Positions 26,447 to 35,071 of a stretch of 64,000 nt of DNA are shown here, piece by piece. The stretch is from NCBI RefSeq assembly GCF_024267655.1, contig NZ_CP100595.1, positions 1,116,001 through 1,180,000 of the forward strand, given 5' to 3'. Under the pieces are notes generated by a model, which did no database searches, was not told the origin of the DNA, and saw only the letters and a program-made list of their open reading frames with translations. This stretch comes from Arcobacter roscoffensis (GTDB lineage: Bacteria > Campylobacterota > Campylobacteria > Campylobacterales > Arcobacteraceae). Every line of letters starts with the position of its first letter. The first letter of the stretch is position 1. Position numbers and translations under genes: made by a program.

Positions 26447-26552
26447 AAGGTTTGATTAAAGGATAAAATTAAAATATAAAAAAGTGTAAAAGAGGCAATA
26501 GCACTCTATTTTTTAAGTAATCTCCCTGATATTATAAAGACATCAATAGAAT

Positions 26553-26580
26553 AAAATATAGGCAATTTGCCTATATTTTT
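26553..26580. terminator. Bidirectional terminator downstream of the flavin reductase gene
   Basis: AAAATATAGGCAA at 26553-26565 and its perfect complement at 26567-26579 form a 13-bp dyad around one base. It abuts the stop codon of the minus-strand gene and is followed by Ts on the plus strand. Confidence 0.65.
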
Positions 26581-27088
26581 AAACTTTTGAAAGTTTTACT
26601 AATTGTTCAATCATATTTTTTGAAGCATCTTCATTTAACTGTTTTTCATAAGTTGTTAAAATTTCTCTTGCTAAAATATTTGCACCTAAGTGTTGGAACA
26701 TGATTCTCATAGCCTGAAGACCCTTAGCTCCACCTCCACCACTGTGAGTTGCTAATCCTACAACTTTTTCGTTGAAAGCATCTCTCCAATCTTTAGTCGA
26801 TCTTGAAGTCCATGCCATTGCATTATTTAGAACAGGAGGCATTACTCCATTGTATTCAGGAGCGATTACAATAAATGCTTTTAAATCTAAAATAGTATTT
26901 GCTAAATCTAATGCTGTTTCTGGGATTCCATTTCTTTCTTCTTCAATAGTACTATATAGTGGTAAATCTAAATCTACTAGGTTAATTAACTCCACTTCGC
27001 AAGATAAGCTTTCGGCAAGCTCTTTTAATTTATCACCTAATTTTCTATTGTTATTTGCACTTGCAACTAAAATACCAATTTTTGACAT
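26579..27088 (-). CDS. NADPH-dependent FMN reductase family protein
   Basis: Flavodoxin-fold protein of 169 residues. The flavin-phosphate loop is GILVASANNNRK (about 4-15), and the family PEYNG motif is at about 76-80, followed by PPVLNNAMAW and a GLATHSGGGGAKGL glycine-rich loop. Members reduce FMN, quinones, azo dyes or chromate with NAD(P)H in the cytoplasm; the substrate is not evident. It is transcribed alone, with a terminator at its end. Confidence 0.9.
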   Translation of the reverse strand: MSKIGILVASANNNRKLGDKLKELAESLSCEVELINLVDLDLPLYSTIEEERNGIPETALDLANTILDLKAFIVIAPEYNGVMPPVLNNAMAWTSRSTKDWRDAFNEKVVGLATHSGGGGAKGLQAMRIMFQHLGANILAREILTTYEKQLNEDASKNMIEQLVKLSKV

Positions 27089-27196
27089 ATTTAATTCCTT
27101 ATAATTTATAATATTTTTAGAAGTATATCTTATTTATTACTTATAAAGTGAAATTCTTATATCATTTTAATTAAATTATGATAAAACAGTTGGACA

Positions 27197-29080
27197 ATGA
27201 AAAATAATAATGAAAAAAACATTCTTTATATTATAAGATACACACCACCTTTTTTTATTATTTTAATATCTATCATTTTGACTATTATTCTATATTCTGA
27301 TAAGAAAAAAACTATTTTAGAACAAAAGAAAACTATAAAAAAAGAACTTTTAGAAGAACAAAAACAAATTATTAAAAGTGAAGTAGATAGAACTTATAGA
27401 TATATTACTTACCTCGAAGAAAACGCTGAAAGAAACTTAAAAAAACACATAAAAGACAGGGTGAATGAAGCTTATAATTTGATAGATGGTATATATAATA
27501 AATATAAAAATACTAAATCAAAAAATGAAATTTTTAATCTTATAAAAACAAGTTTAAATGAGCTTAGATATGATGATAAACAAGGTTATTTCTTTGCTTA
27601 TAATAGATTTTTGGATACTGTTGTATATCCAATCTCAACCGATAGAAGACATTTTAGAAAATTTGATAAATTTGGAAATAGTATCATTGATGAAATAAAA
27701 ATGACTTTTCAAGATAAAAAAGAAAGATTTGGAACCTACTTTTGGTATAAACCTAATTCCGGTGATGAACAACATAAAAAAATCTCTTACTACAAATATT
27801 TTGAAGCTTTTGATATAGTTATAGGAACAGGTATTTATTTAGATGACTTTGAAAGTAGAATACAGAAAAAAGTTTTAGATTATACAAAGCTTGTAAGTTA
27901 TGGTAAGAATAGTTATATTTTTGTTATTGATTATGATACAGTTTATTTAAGTCATAAAAATGAAGAGTATATTGGTGAAACGGCAAAACAGAATAATGAT
28001 ACAAAATATGTTGATGAAGTAATAGCAAAGCTTATTGGTATTGCAAAAAATGGTAGTGGTTTTTATGAATATATTCAAAATAAAAAGCCAGGTACAAATA
28101 TTCCCATGAAAAAAACTAGTTATGTAAGAGGAAATAATAACTGGAATTGGCTAATTGGTATGGGTGTTTATAGTGATGATATATTAGAAAGAATAGAAGA
28201 AAAAGAGAAACTTATTGATGAAAAATTTGATGAATATATTAAAAATATCATTATAGTTTCTATTCTGCTTACTATTTTATTGTTGTTATTTTCAATTTAT
28301 ATTTCAAATATTCTTGAAGAGAAATTTAATTTATATAGAAATGATATAGAAAAAAAGCAAGATATTTTATTTCAACAATCAAAAATGGCAGCAATGGGAG
28401 AGATGATAGGAAACATTGCTCACCAATGGAGACAGCCTTTATCTACTATTACTACTGTATCAAGTGGTATGTCTTTACAAAAGCAAATGGGTGTTTTAAA
28501 TGATGACTTTTTTGAAGAGGGTACAAAAAAGATTACTAAATCAGCTCAATATTTATCCCAAACAATTGATGATTTTAGAAACTTTTTTAATCCAGCAAAA
28601 GAGAAAAATAGTTTTGTTTTAGAAAATGCTTTTAATTCAACACTTGATTTAGTTGATGCACAATTTAGGACTAAGAATATAGAAATTTTTAAAGATATCG
28701 AAAAACTTACAATAAACTCATACGAAAATGAATTGATACAAGTTTTTATTAATATTTTAAATAATGCAAAAGATGCCTTTTTAGAAAATGAAATAAAAGG
28801 TAAAAGGTACATATTTATAAAAGCTTATGTAGATAAGTCATTACTTGCTATTGAGATAAAAGATAGTGCAGGGGGAATTCCAAATGATATTTTGCCTAGA
28901 GTATTTGAACCATATTTTACTACAAAAGCACATAAAGATGGAACAGGAATTGGTCTTTATATGACTAAAGAGATTATTACTAAACACTTAGATGGTAAAA
29001 TCAGTGTTGAAAATAGTGAATACGAGTTTGAAGATAAAACTTATAATGGAGCACTTTTTAAGATTATATTGCCCCTATAA
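27197..29080 (+). CDS. Membrane-bound histidine kinase with tandem Cache sensor
   Basis: Kinase of 627 residues. A helix (about 12-33) precedes a long periplasmic region with two Cache modules: DDKQGYFFAYN to IVIGTGIYLDDF (about 115-215) and YGKNSYIFVIDYDT to WLIGMGVYSDDI (about 235-335). A second helix (about 350-373) is followed by the HisKA-like domain with His409 in NIAHQWRQPLS and HATPase (NILNNAKDAF, DSAGG, GTGIGLYMTKEI). The kinase core closely resembles those at 24754, 16873 and 39198. No partner regulator is adjacent. Its end is convergent with the hybrid kinase at 29087. Confidence 0.92.
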   Translation: MKNNNEKNILYIIRYTPPFFIILISIILTIILYSDKKKTILEQKKTIKKELLEEQKQIIKSEVDRTYRYITYLEENAERNLKKHIKDRVNEAYNLIDGIYNKYKNTKSKNEIFNLIKTSLNELRYDDKQGYFFAYNRFLDTVVYPISTDRRHFRKFDKFGNSIIDEIKMTFQDKKERFGTYFWYKPNSGDEQHKKISYYKYFEAFDIVIGTGIYLDDFESRIQKKVLDYTKLVSYGKNSYIFVIDYDTVYLSHKNEEYIGETAKQNNDTKYVDEVIAKLIGIAKNGSGFYEYIQNKKPGTNIPMKKTSYVRGNNNWNWLIGMGVYSDDILERIEEKEKLIDEKFDEYIKNIIIVSILLTILLLLFSIYISNILEEKFNLYRNDIEKKQDILFQQSKMAAMGEMIGNIAHQWRQPLSTITTVSSGMSLQKQMGVLNDDFFEEGTKKITKSAQYLSQTIDDFRNFFNPAKEKNSFVLENAFNSTLDLVDAQFRTKNIEIFKDIEKLTINSYENELIQVFINILNNAKDAFLENEIKGKRYIFIKAYVDKSLLAIEIKDSAGGIPNDILPRVFEPYFTTKAHKDGTGIGLYMTKEIITKHLDGKISVENSEYEFEDKTYNGALFKIILPL

Positions 29081-29110
29081 AAATAGTTAAATATCTTTAA
29101 AACTATTTTT
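29079..29110. terminator. Bidirectional terminator between convergent kinase genes
   Basis: AAAAATAGTT at 29079-29088 and AACTATTTTT at 29101-29110 form a 10-bp stem with a 12-base loop. It overlaps the ends of both convergent genes and has T-runs on both strands. Confidence 0.7.
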
Positions 29111-30736
29111 TAAAAGGTTCATTATCTTATTTTGTTTTTCTTTTGAAAGTATGTTTTCTTCAAGTTCTTGTAGAATTTTACAAATATCTATAAATCCCAA
29201 ATTCAAACAAGAGTTTTTGATATAGTTTGCTTTTGCAATAATATTTGATGAGTCATTTTCTTTTATAAAAGTATCAAGTTCATCTAAATCTTTATGTATT
29301 TCTTTTTTAAACTTTGATACTATCATTTCAGCTATATTTTCAGAAATACCAATATTTTGTGAAATCTTTTTTATATTAATATCTAACTTTAAGTGTTCAT
29401 TACTTTGTTTATTTGTATATTTGGCAATAAGCTTTTTTAGTTCGTTTGCATTTATAGGTTTGCTCAAGTAATCATTCATCCCAAGTTCTAAAAGTTTTTC
29501 TTTGTCTCCTTTTATTGCATTTGCTGTTAGTGCAATAATAGGAATATTTTTTAGTTTATTTATTCCTTGATAATTTTTTATCTTTTTAAATGAATCAATA
29601 CCATTTAAAATAGGCATATTAATATCCATTAAAATTAAATCATACTCTTCAGGGCTTTTTATATACTTATCATAGGCAATAGCGCCATTTTCTGCTATTT
29701 CAAGATTTATTTGAAGCTCATTTAAAATAGCCTTTAGTAGTTCTTGATTAGCATAATTATCCTCAGCTAATAATATATTTATTTTTGAAGATATATTCTC
29801 TTCTAGTCTATTTTGATATTCATCTTTACTTATTTCTTCTTTTGTGTCTTCAAAAACTTCACAAATTAGAGTAAACTTAAAAGTACTTCCTTTATTTTCT
29901 TTGCTTTGTATTTCTAAGTTTGAAGCAAAAAGCTTTAAAAGCTCAGTAGATATACTAAGTCCTAACCCTGTTCCAACAGTTTGTTTATTTGATATATCTT
30001 CTAATTGAATAAATGGTTTAGTTATAGCTTCAATTTTATTTGAAGCTATTCCTATGCCTGTATCTTTTATAATAAACTCTAATTTTGTCTTATTTTCAAA
30101 AGCCTCAATAAGATTTATTCTAAACTCTACCTTACCTTCTTCTTTTGTAAATTTAATTGCATTTGAAAGTAGATTTGTGATTATTTGCTTTAGTCTTAGG
30201 CTATCTGTGTTTATATATTTAGGAATATTCTCATCTATTTTAGAAAAGAAATTTAGATTCTTTTCTTTTATTTTATAGGAAAATAAATCTAAAACATCTG
30301 TATATATAGCATATATATTTGTTTTACTTTTTGATATATTAAAATTACCATTTTCAATTTTAGAAAAATCAAGAATGTCATTTATTATGGATAATAGTGA
30401 ATTAGCACTTGAATTTATAATAGATGAGTATTTAATACTTTTTTCATCTAAGCTTTGTGAATCATTGAGAATTTTTGAAAAACCTATTATTGCATTTAGA
30501 GGAGTTCTAATCTCATGACTCATATTTGCTAAAAAGTCAGACTTGGCTTGATCTGCTTTTCTAGCTTGAACTAGTGCTTTTTCAAGACTTGCTGTTCTTT
30601 CTTTTACTTGATTTTCTAGGTCCTGATTTATTTGCCATAATTCAAAACTTTTTTCTTCAAGAAGCCTTTCACTCTCTTTTCTAGCTTTTCTTTCCCTTTC
30701 AAATCTACTTTTCCAAGGGTTATTCTCTTCAATCAT
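29087..30736 (-). CDS. Soluble hybrid histidine kinase with receiver and degenerate HPt, partner of H-NOX
   Basis: Cytoplasmic protein of 549 residues without its own sensor domain. A coiled coil (about 10-60) leads to HisKA with His74 in MSHEIRTPLNAI, HATPase (NLLSNAIKF, GTGLGLSI), a receiver domain with Asp371 in LMDINMPILNG, and an HPt-like helical bundle (about 450-549). In that bundle the expected phospho-histidine is Asn504 (AKANYIKNSC), whereas the two neighbouring hybrid kinases have AKAHYIKNSC. The start ATG overlaps the H-NOX stop (TAATG), so the two are coupled, and the H-NOX protein very likely supplies the NO signal. The relay must end at another HPt protein. Confidence 0.9.
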   Translation of the reverse strand: MIEENNPWKSRFERERKARKESERLLEEKSFELWQINQDLENQVKERTASLEKALVQARKADQAKSDFLANMSHEIRTPLNAIIGFSKILNDSQSLDEKSIKYSSIINSSANSLLSIINDILDFSKIENGNFNISKSKTNIYAIYTDVLDLFSYKIKEKNLNFFSKIDENIPKYINTDSLRLKQIITNLLSNAIKFTKEEGKVEFRINLIEAFENKTKLEFIIKDTGIGIASNKIEAITKPFIQLEDISNKQTVGTGLGLSISTELLKLFASNLEIQSKENKGSTFKFTLICEVFEDTKEEISKDEYQNRLEENISSKINILLAEDNYANQELLKAILNELQINLEIAENGAIAYDKYIKSPEEYDLILMDINMPILNGIDSFKKIKNYQGINKLKNIPIIALTANAIKGDKEKLLELGMNDYLSKPINANELKKLIAKYTNKQSNEHLKLDINIKKISQNIGISENIAEMIVSKFKKEIHKDLDELDTFIKENDSSNIIAKANYIKNSCLNLGFIDICKILQELEENILSKEKQNKIMNLLKNSFKDI

Positions 30737-31275
30737 TAGATTTTCTTTATAGTAAACTTAACTTCATAAGGTTCATCACAAACAGTTTTATATTTTACAT
30801 CAAGTGGTTCATTAAAGTACTCTCCACATGCTTCAATAAGACCATGAGCAAAGGCTTCTAATCTTTTGCTTGATTTATATACAAGTTCTAAACTTTCTTC
30901 ATCTTTTTGAACTGTTTCAAACTTTGGTAAATCAGCATCAGGATAAAGTTTTTTAACTTCTACGTGAACATACTCTTCTACACTATCAATAAAATCAAGA
31001 GCATTTCCCACACTTTTAATATCTTTTCCATATAGTTTTACAAGTGTAGAAAATAGATGTTTTCCAAAAATAAATAAAAGATCATTTGGGGCTTTCCCTG
31101 TTATTTCAGATAAAGCTGTTAATAGTTTCACCATATGATCAAAAGGATAATTACCACCTTGAGAAAAGGCTCCATGGTTTTCAAGCATAGCTTTTTCTAT
31201 CATTTTATCTGCAACATCAAAACCTAAAGCTTCTTCTACAAACTCTATCATTTCTGTAAAAATTACACCTCTCAT
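30736..31275 (-). CDS. H-NOX haem-based gas sensor (HNOB domain)
   Basis: Haem protein of 179 residues matching bacterial stand-alone H-NOX. The haem-ligand histidine is His104 in EYVHVEV, close to position 102 of well-studied members, and the distorting proline lies in DADLPKF. The haem-propionate motif Y-x-S-x-R appears as Y133-K-S135-S-K137, so the arginine is replaced by lysine, with Arg138 next to it. Facultative bacteria use such proteins to bind NO and control an adjacent kinase, often feeding c-di-GMP enzymes. Here the gene is coupled to the kinase at 29087 and downstream of an HD-GYP gene. AAGGAG precedes the ATG. Confidence 0.93.
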   Translation of the reverse strand: MRGVIFTEMIEFVEEALGFDVADKMIEKAMLENHGAFSQGGNYPFDHMVKLLTALSEITGKAPNDLLFIFGKHLFSTLVKLYGKDIKSVGNALDFIDSVEEYVHVEVKKLYPDADLPKFETVQKDEESLELVYKSSKRLEAFAHGLIEACGEYFNEPLDVKYKTVCDEPYEVKFTIKKI

Positions 31276-31284
31276 TTTTTCTCC

Positions 31285-34200
31285 TTATTTTAGTGAATTT
31301 ATTTTATTTTTTAAACTATTGTAAATTTTTTGAATCTCTAAAGAGCTTAACTCTTCACAACTTTCAAGAGATTGAAGATTAAGACAAATGTCATCTAAAG
31401 CAAGATTCAAACAAGAGTTTTTAATATAATGAGCCTTAGCAGAGATATTTTCATGGTCATTGTCTTGAATAAAAGAATGAAGTTCATCTAAATCCTTGTG
31501 AATTTCCTTTTTGAACTTTTCAATAATCATAATAGCAATGTTCTTAGAAACCCCAAGCTTAGAAATAACCTTGTCAATGTCAATCTCAAAAGTCTCAACA
31601 ACTTCCTTCTTGCTTAAATTACTTTCCTCTAAAGATGGCTTAGAGTGCATAGCTTCTTTTTTGTTTAAAAATTTGTCAAATAAAAACTTTAACTCATTAG
31701 TATTAACAGGCTTAGATAAATACTCGTTCATACCAATGTTTAAAAATCTTTCCCTGTCACCTTTAATTGCATTAGCAGTTAAAGCAATAATAGGAATAGT
31801 ACCTAAAGCATGTTGCTTTTCATGTTCTCTAATGGCATTAAATGCCTCAATACCATCCATAATAGGCATGTTAATATCCATTAAAACTAAATCATAAGCC
31901 TCAGGTTTAGAAATAAACTCATCTAAAGTTTCTTTCCCATTAGGTTTGATATTATAATTAAGACCGAAACTTTCTAAAATATAAGAGATTAACTCCTGAT
32001 TAGCAAGATTGTCCTCAGCAACTAAAATGTTTCCATTAAAAGACTCCAATAAAGAGTCTTCATTAATTGAAGGCATAGAATCAACAGCTTTTTTCTGAAG
32101 TTCCTGTAAAGCATCATTAACCTTAGAAGCATAAAAAGGTAAAGATAATGCTTGCTCGTTGTCTTCTAAAATAAGCTTAGATAAGTCTTCTTCATATTCA
32201 AATAAAATTAAGATAGGATTGTCTTTGTGTAATTGTCTAAAATCATCTAAATTATGATCTTTATTGTAATTGAAGATGTAAATATCTTTAGATGAAGATT
32301 TGTTAATGTTAATAGTACCAAAGATAGATAAATACCTTTTAATGTAATGATATAAATCATTGTCAGTATTCTCAACCTTGAAATTTAAATGATGTAAATA
32401 CTCTTTGTTAGTATGAATAGAATCGTCACAAACATCAAATGTTAAATCAAAGAAAAAAGAAGTACCTAAACCAATAGAACTTTTAATACCAATTTTAGAA
32501 CCTAAAGCCTCAATAATATGAGAACAAATACTTAGACCTAAACCAGTACCCTCAAACTCCCTAGTAGACTTGTGGTCAACTTGAATAAAAGGTCTGAAAA
32601 CATTGTCAAGCTTGTCATCAGGAATACCAATACCAGTATCTTTAATTTCAAAGTTAATAGTAGCTTTGCCATCAGAGATGCTTTGTAAAGAGATATTAAG
32701 TTCAACCTTGCCATGCTGAGGAGTAAACTTAATAGCATTAGATAAAAGGTTAGATAGAACTTGTCTTACTCTAACACCATCAGTTAAGATACACATAGGG
32801 ATTCTATGGTCAATGTTAAAAATAAGTTTAAGATTTTTTTCAATAGCATTTTTAGAGAAAAGCTCAATAACATGCTCAGAGATAAAATATAAATCAGTAT
32901 TGTCAATAGTAATGTCAAAATTACCACTTTCAATTTTAGAAATGTCAAGGATGTCATTAATAATAGATAATAAAGAGTTAGCACTAGATTGAATAATTCT
33001 AGCTTGCTTAACTCCATGAATATCTAAAGATTTAGATTTGCAAAGGATGTCAGAGAAACCAATAATAGCATTTAAAGGGGTTCTAATTTCATGACTCATA
33101 TTTGCTAGGAATGTTGACTTCGCTTCATCGGCTTTTTTTGTATTTTCTAAAGCCTTTTGAAGACTTTGTGTTCTTTGTTCTATTTGCTTTTCTAAAGATT
33201 GATTAATTTGAACTAATTGTTTAGTTTTATTATCAACTTTTTCTTCTAAGTGTATATTTAACTCTTTTTGCTCAGTTAATAATATTTTTATTTTATGTGC
33301 CATTTCATTAAATGACTTTTCTAGATTACCTATTTCATCATTTGATTTTACTTCTATTTTATAGTCAAAATCATTGTTTGCGAATTTTTTAGTACCAATA
33401 AGAAGTTTTTCAATTTTAGAAGATATATAATTAGACATCCAAATAGCAACTGCTATTATAAAAATAATCATAATAAAAGTAAGAACTGTAAGTTCATTTA
33501 TTAAAGATTTAATAAATGTTTCTACCTCAAAAGTATTATCATCTACTATTTCTTTCATTTGTTCTGTTTGATGTCTTAATATTTTATTTATATTTCTTTT
33601 TGTGTCATTTGCCGCTGCATGAAACTCTTCTACATTTGCTCCAATTGTTACAAATCCAAAACCTCTTTTTGAATTTGCATATTGACCTGTATAATATGGA
33701 ATGGTAGCAGCAGTTGTTAGTTTCCATACCTTACTCCAATAGATAATAAATGAACCATAACCTCCATCTTCAGTTACTTGCATCCATCCTTTACATTGAG
33801 GAGCAAAGTTTAAATATCTACAATCAAGTCCAATATTTCCATTATCTTTTAACTGTTTTATATTTGGTTTTTTCTTTAAACTTTGATTTTCAAAAGTAGG
33901 GTATGAAGATAGAAATTCATTTATTTCTATATTTGAGTTATAATATTTTTTTGCAGTATCACTACTTAGCCAAGGCATAGCAGGTTTACCTGTATTCTTA
34001 TCATATCCTACAATAAAATAGTCTCTTGGGTGAGAGATGTTTTTCCCTTTATGATCCCACATAAAAGCATAGTTCCCATTGCTTGCATCAGAGATATTTT
34101 GAATAGGGTTGTTACTAGTAGGATTTATTGTATCTGTAAATTGCATAATATGTTCATGATCCAAAGCAAGTGAGATATATCCTCTTTTTTTGCCATCTTT

Positions 34201-35070
34201 ATAAATTGGAGTTACAAATCTTATAATACCTTCAAACTTTTTACCTACAGGATTTTCTTTTCCTGCATAAGCATAATTTTCAGGCTTAAAAGAAATATTT
34301 GCTTTTTGTGCTTTTTGTTTACTAAAGTTTCCTATTACTTTTGTGTGTAGTTGTTCTCCAATTACTTCTGATACATATATCTCACCTTTTTTCAGGTTTT
34401 GAATTTTTTCGAAATAGCTCTCAGAGTTTATATAAGTGTTTTGTTTTTCTGAAATATTTAATAAATTAGGATTTATTTGTGAAACCTTATATAGTTCATT
34501 TCCTTTTAAATCAAAATAGTTTATTTCTTTATAAAGTGGAATAGATTTCTTACTAAATTTAATAGGGTTTGTATAATTAAACTCTTTTTCATTATCTTTT
34601 ATACTTGCCTCAAGTAGTTCATATTTTTCTTTTGAGGGTTGTTTTGTACTTTTCCAAGTATTTATCTTATCATCATAAATATAATCCTCATGAAGAATAA
34701 TTTCTTTAGTCTTATTGTTATAAAAACTTTCTAAAGTATTTTTATTAAGTTCTAAATTTGATAATAATAGTATATCTTTATCTCTTTCATACAAAAAAGC
34801 TGCTACTTTTTGAGCAATTTCAAAAGATAGCCTTTCAATGGCTAATTGAGACTTCTTATCTAAATTTTTAATACTATCTTCAATTGATTCATTGGCAGTA
34901 TTCATTATAATCTCTTTATTTTGATTAAATAAAAACCTTGTACTATTTTGAAGATACTCTTCTAGTTTAATAGCACCTGTGTATGCAATATAAGTAATTA
35001 TAAGTAAAGGAATCACTTTTATTAAAATAAATAGAAGTATTAGTTTTACTTTAATTGAGAAGTTTTTCAT
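31285..35070 (-). CDS. Cache-domain hybrid histidine kinase with receiver and HPt
   Basis: Inner-membrane hybrid kinase of 1,261 residues. A helix (about 8-28), a very long periplasmic Cache-type sensor (about 40-520; YAYAGKENPVGKKFEG, VTPIYKDGKKRGYISLALD, a CRYLNFAPQCKGW cysteine pair), a second helix (about 525-548), HAMP and a coiled coil precede the output. The output has HisKA His660 (MSHEIRTPLNAI), HATPase, a degenerate receiver-like region, a true receiver (Asp1065 in LMDINMPIMDG) and an HPt domain (His1214 in AKAHYIKNSC). The output half is encoded by a 1,756-bp block identical to that of the next gene upstream. It starts one base after that gene's stop. Confidence 0.93.
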   Translation of the reverse strand: MKNFSIKVKLILLFILIKVIPLLIITYIAYTGAIKLEEYLQNSTRFLFNQNKEIIMNTANESIEDSIKNLDKKSQLAIERLSFEIAQKVAAFLYERDKDILLLSNLELNKNTLESFYNNKTKEIILHEDYIYDDKINTWKSTKQPSKEKYELLEASIKDNEKEFNYTNPIKFSKKSIPLYKEINYFDLKGNELYKVSQINPNLLNISEKQNTYINSESYFEKIQNLKKGEIYVSEVIGEQLHTKVIGNFSKQKAQKANISFKPENYAYAGKENPVGKKFEGIIRFVTPIYKDGKKRGYISLALDHEHIMQFTDTINPTSNNPIQNISDASNGNYAFMWDHKGKNISHPRDYFIVGYDKNTGKPAMPWLSSDTAKKYYNSNIEINEFLSSYPTFENQSLKKKPNIKQLKDNGNIGLDCRYLNFAPQCKGWMQVTEDGGYGSFIIYWSKVWKLTTAATIPYYTGQYANSKRGFGFVTIGANVEEFHAAANDTKRNINKILRHQTEQMKEIVDDNTFEVETFIKSLINELTVLTFIMIIFIIAVAIWMSNYISSKIEKLLIGTKKFANNDFDYKIEVKSNDEIGNLEKSFNEMAHKIKILLTEQKELNIHLEEKVDNKTKQLVQINQSLEKQIEQRTQSLQKALENTKKADEAKSTFLANMSHEIRTPLNAIIGFSDILCKSKSLDIHGVKQARIIQSSANSLLSIINDILDISKIESGNFDITIDNTDLYFISEHVIELFSKNAIEKNLKLIFNIDHRIPMCILTDGVRVRQVLSNLLSNAIKFTPQHGKVELNISLQSISDGKATINFEIKDTGIGIPDDKLDNVFRPFIQVDHKSTREFEGTGLGLSICSHIIEALGSKIGIKSSIGLGTSFFFDLTFDVCDDSIHTNKEYLHHLNFKVENTDNDLYHYIKRYLSIFGTININKSSSKDIYIFNYNKDHNLDDFRQLHKDNPILILFEYEEDLSKLILEDNEQALSLPFYASKVNDALQELQKKAVDSMPSINEDSLLESFNGNILVAEDNLANQELISYILESFGLNYNIKPNGKETLDEFISKPEAYDLVLMDINMPIMDGIEAFNAIREHEKQHALGTIPIIALTANAIKGDRERFLNIGMNEYLSKPVNTNELKFLFDKFLNKKEAMHSKPSLEESNLSKKEVVETFEIDIDKVISKLGVSKNIAIMIIEKFKKEIHKDLDELHSFIQDNDHENISAKAHYIKNSCLNLALDDICLNLQSLESCEELSSLEIQKIYNSLKNKINSLK
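31362..33117 (-). repeat. 1,756-bp duplicated block, copy A (kinase output domains)
   Basis: This block matches 35152-36907 at a constant offset of 3,790 bp with no difference that I could find by eye. It covers the coding sequence from the HisKA box to the HPt domain. The sequences diverge abruptly at both ends (last HPt residues on one side; linker just before MSHEIR on the other, first mismatch at 33118). Inside it AAG, GAC and similar codons are more frequent than in neighbouring kinase genes. Confidence 0.92.
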
Positions 35071-35071
35071 T

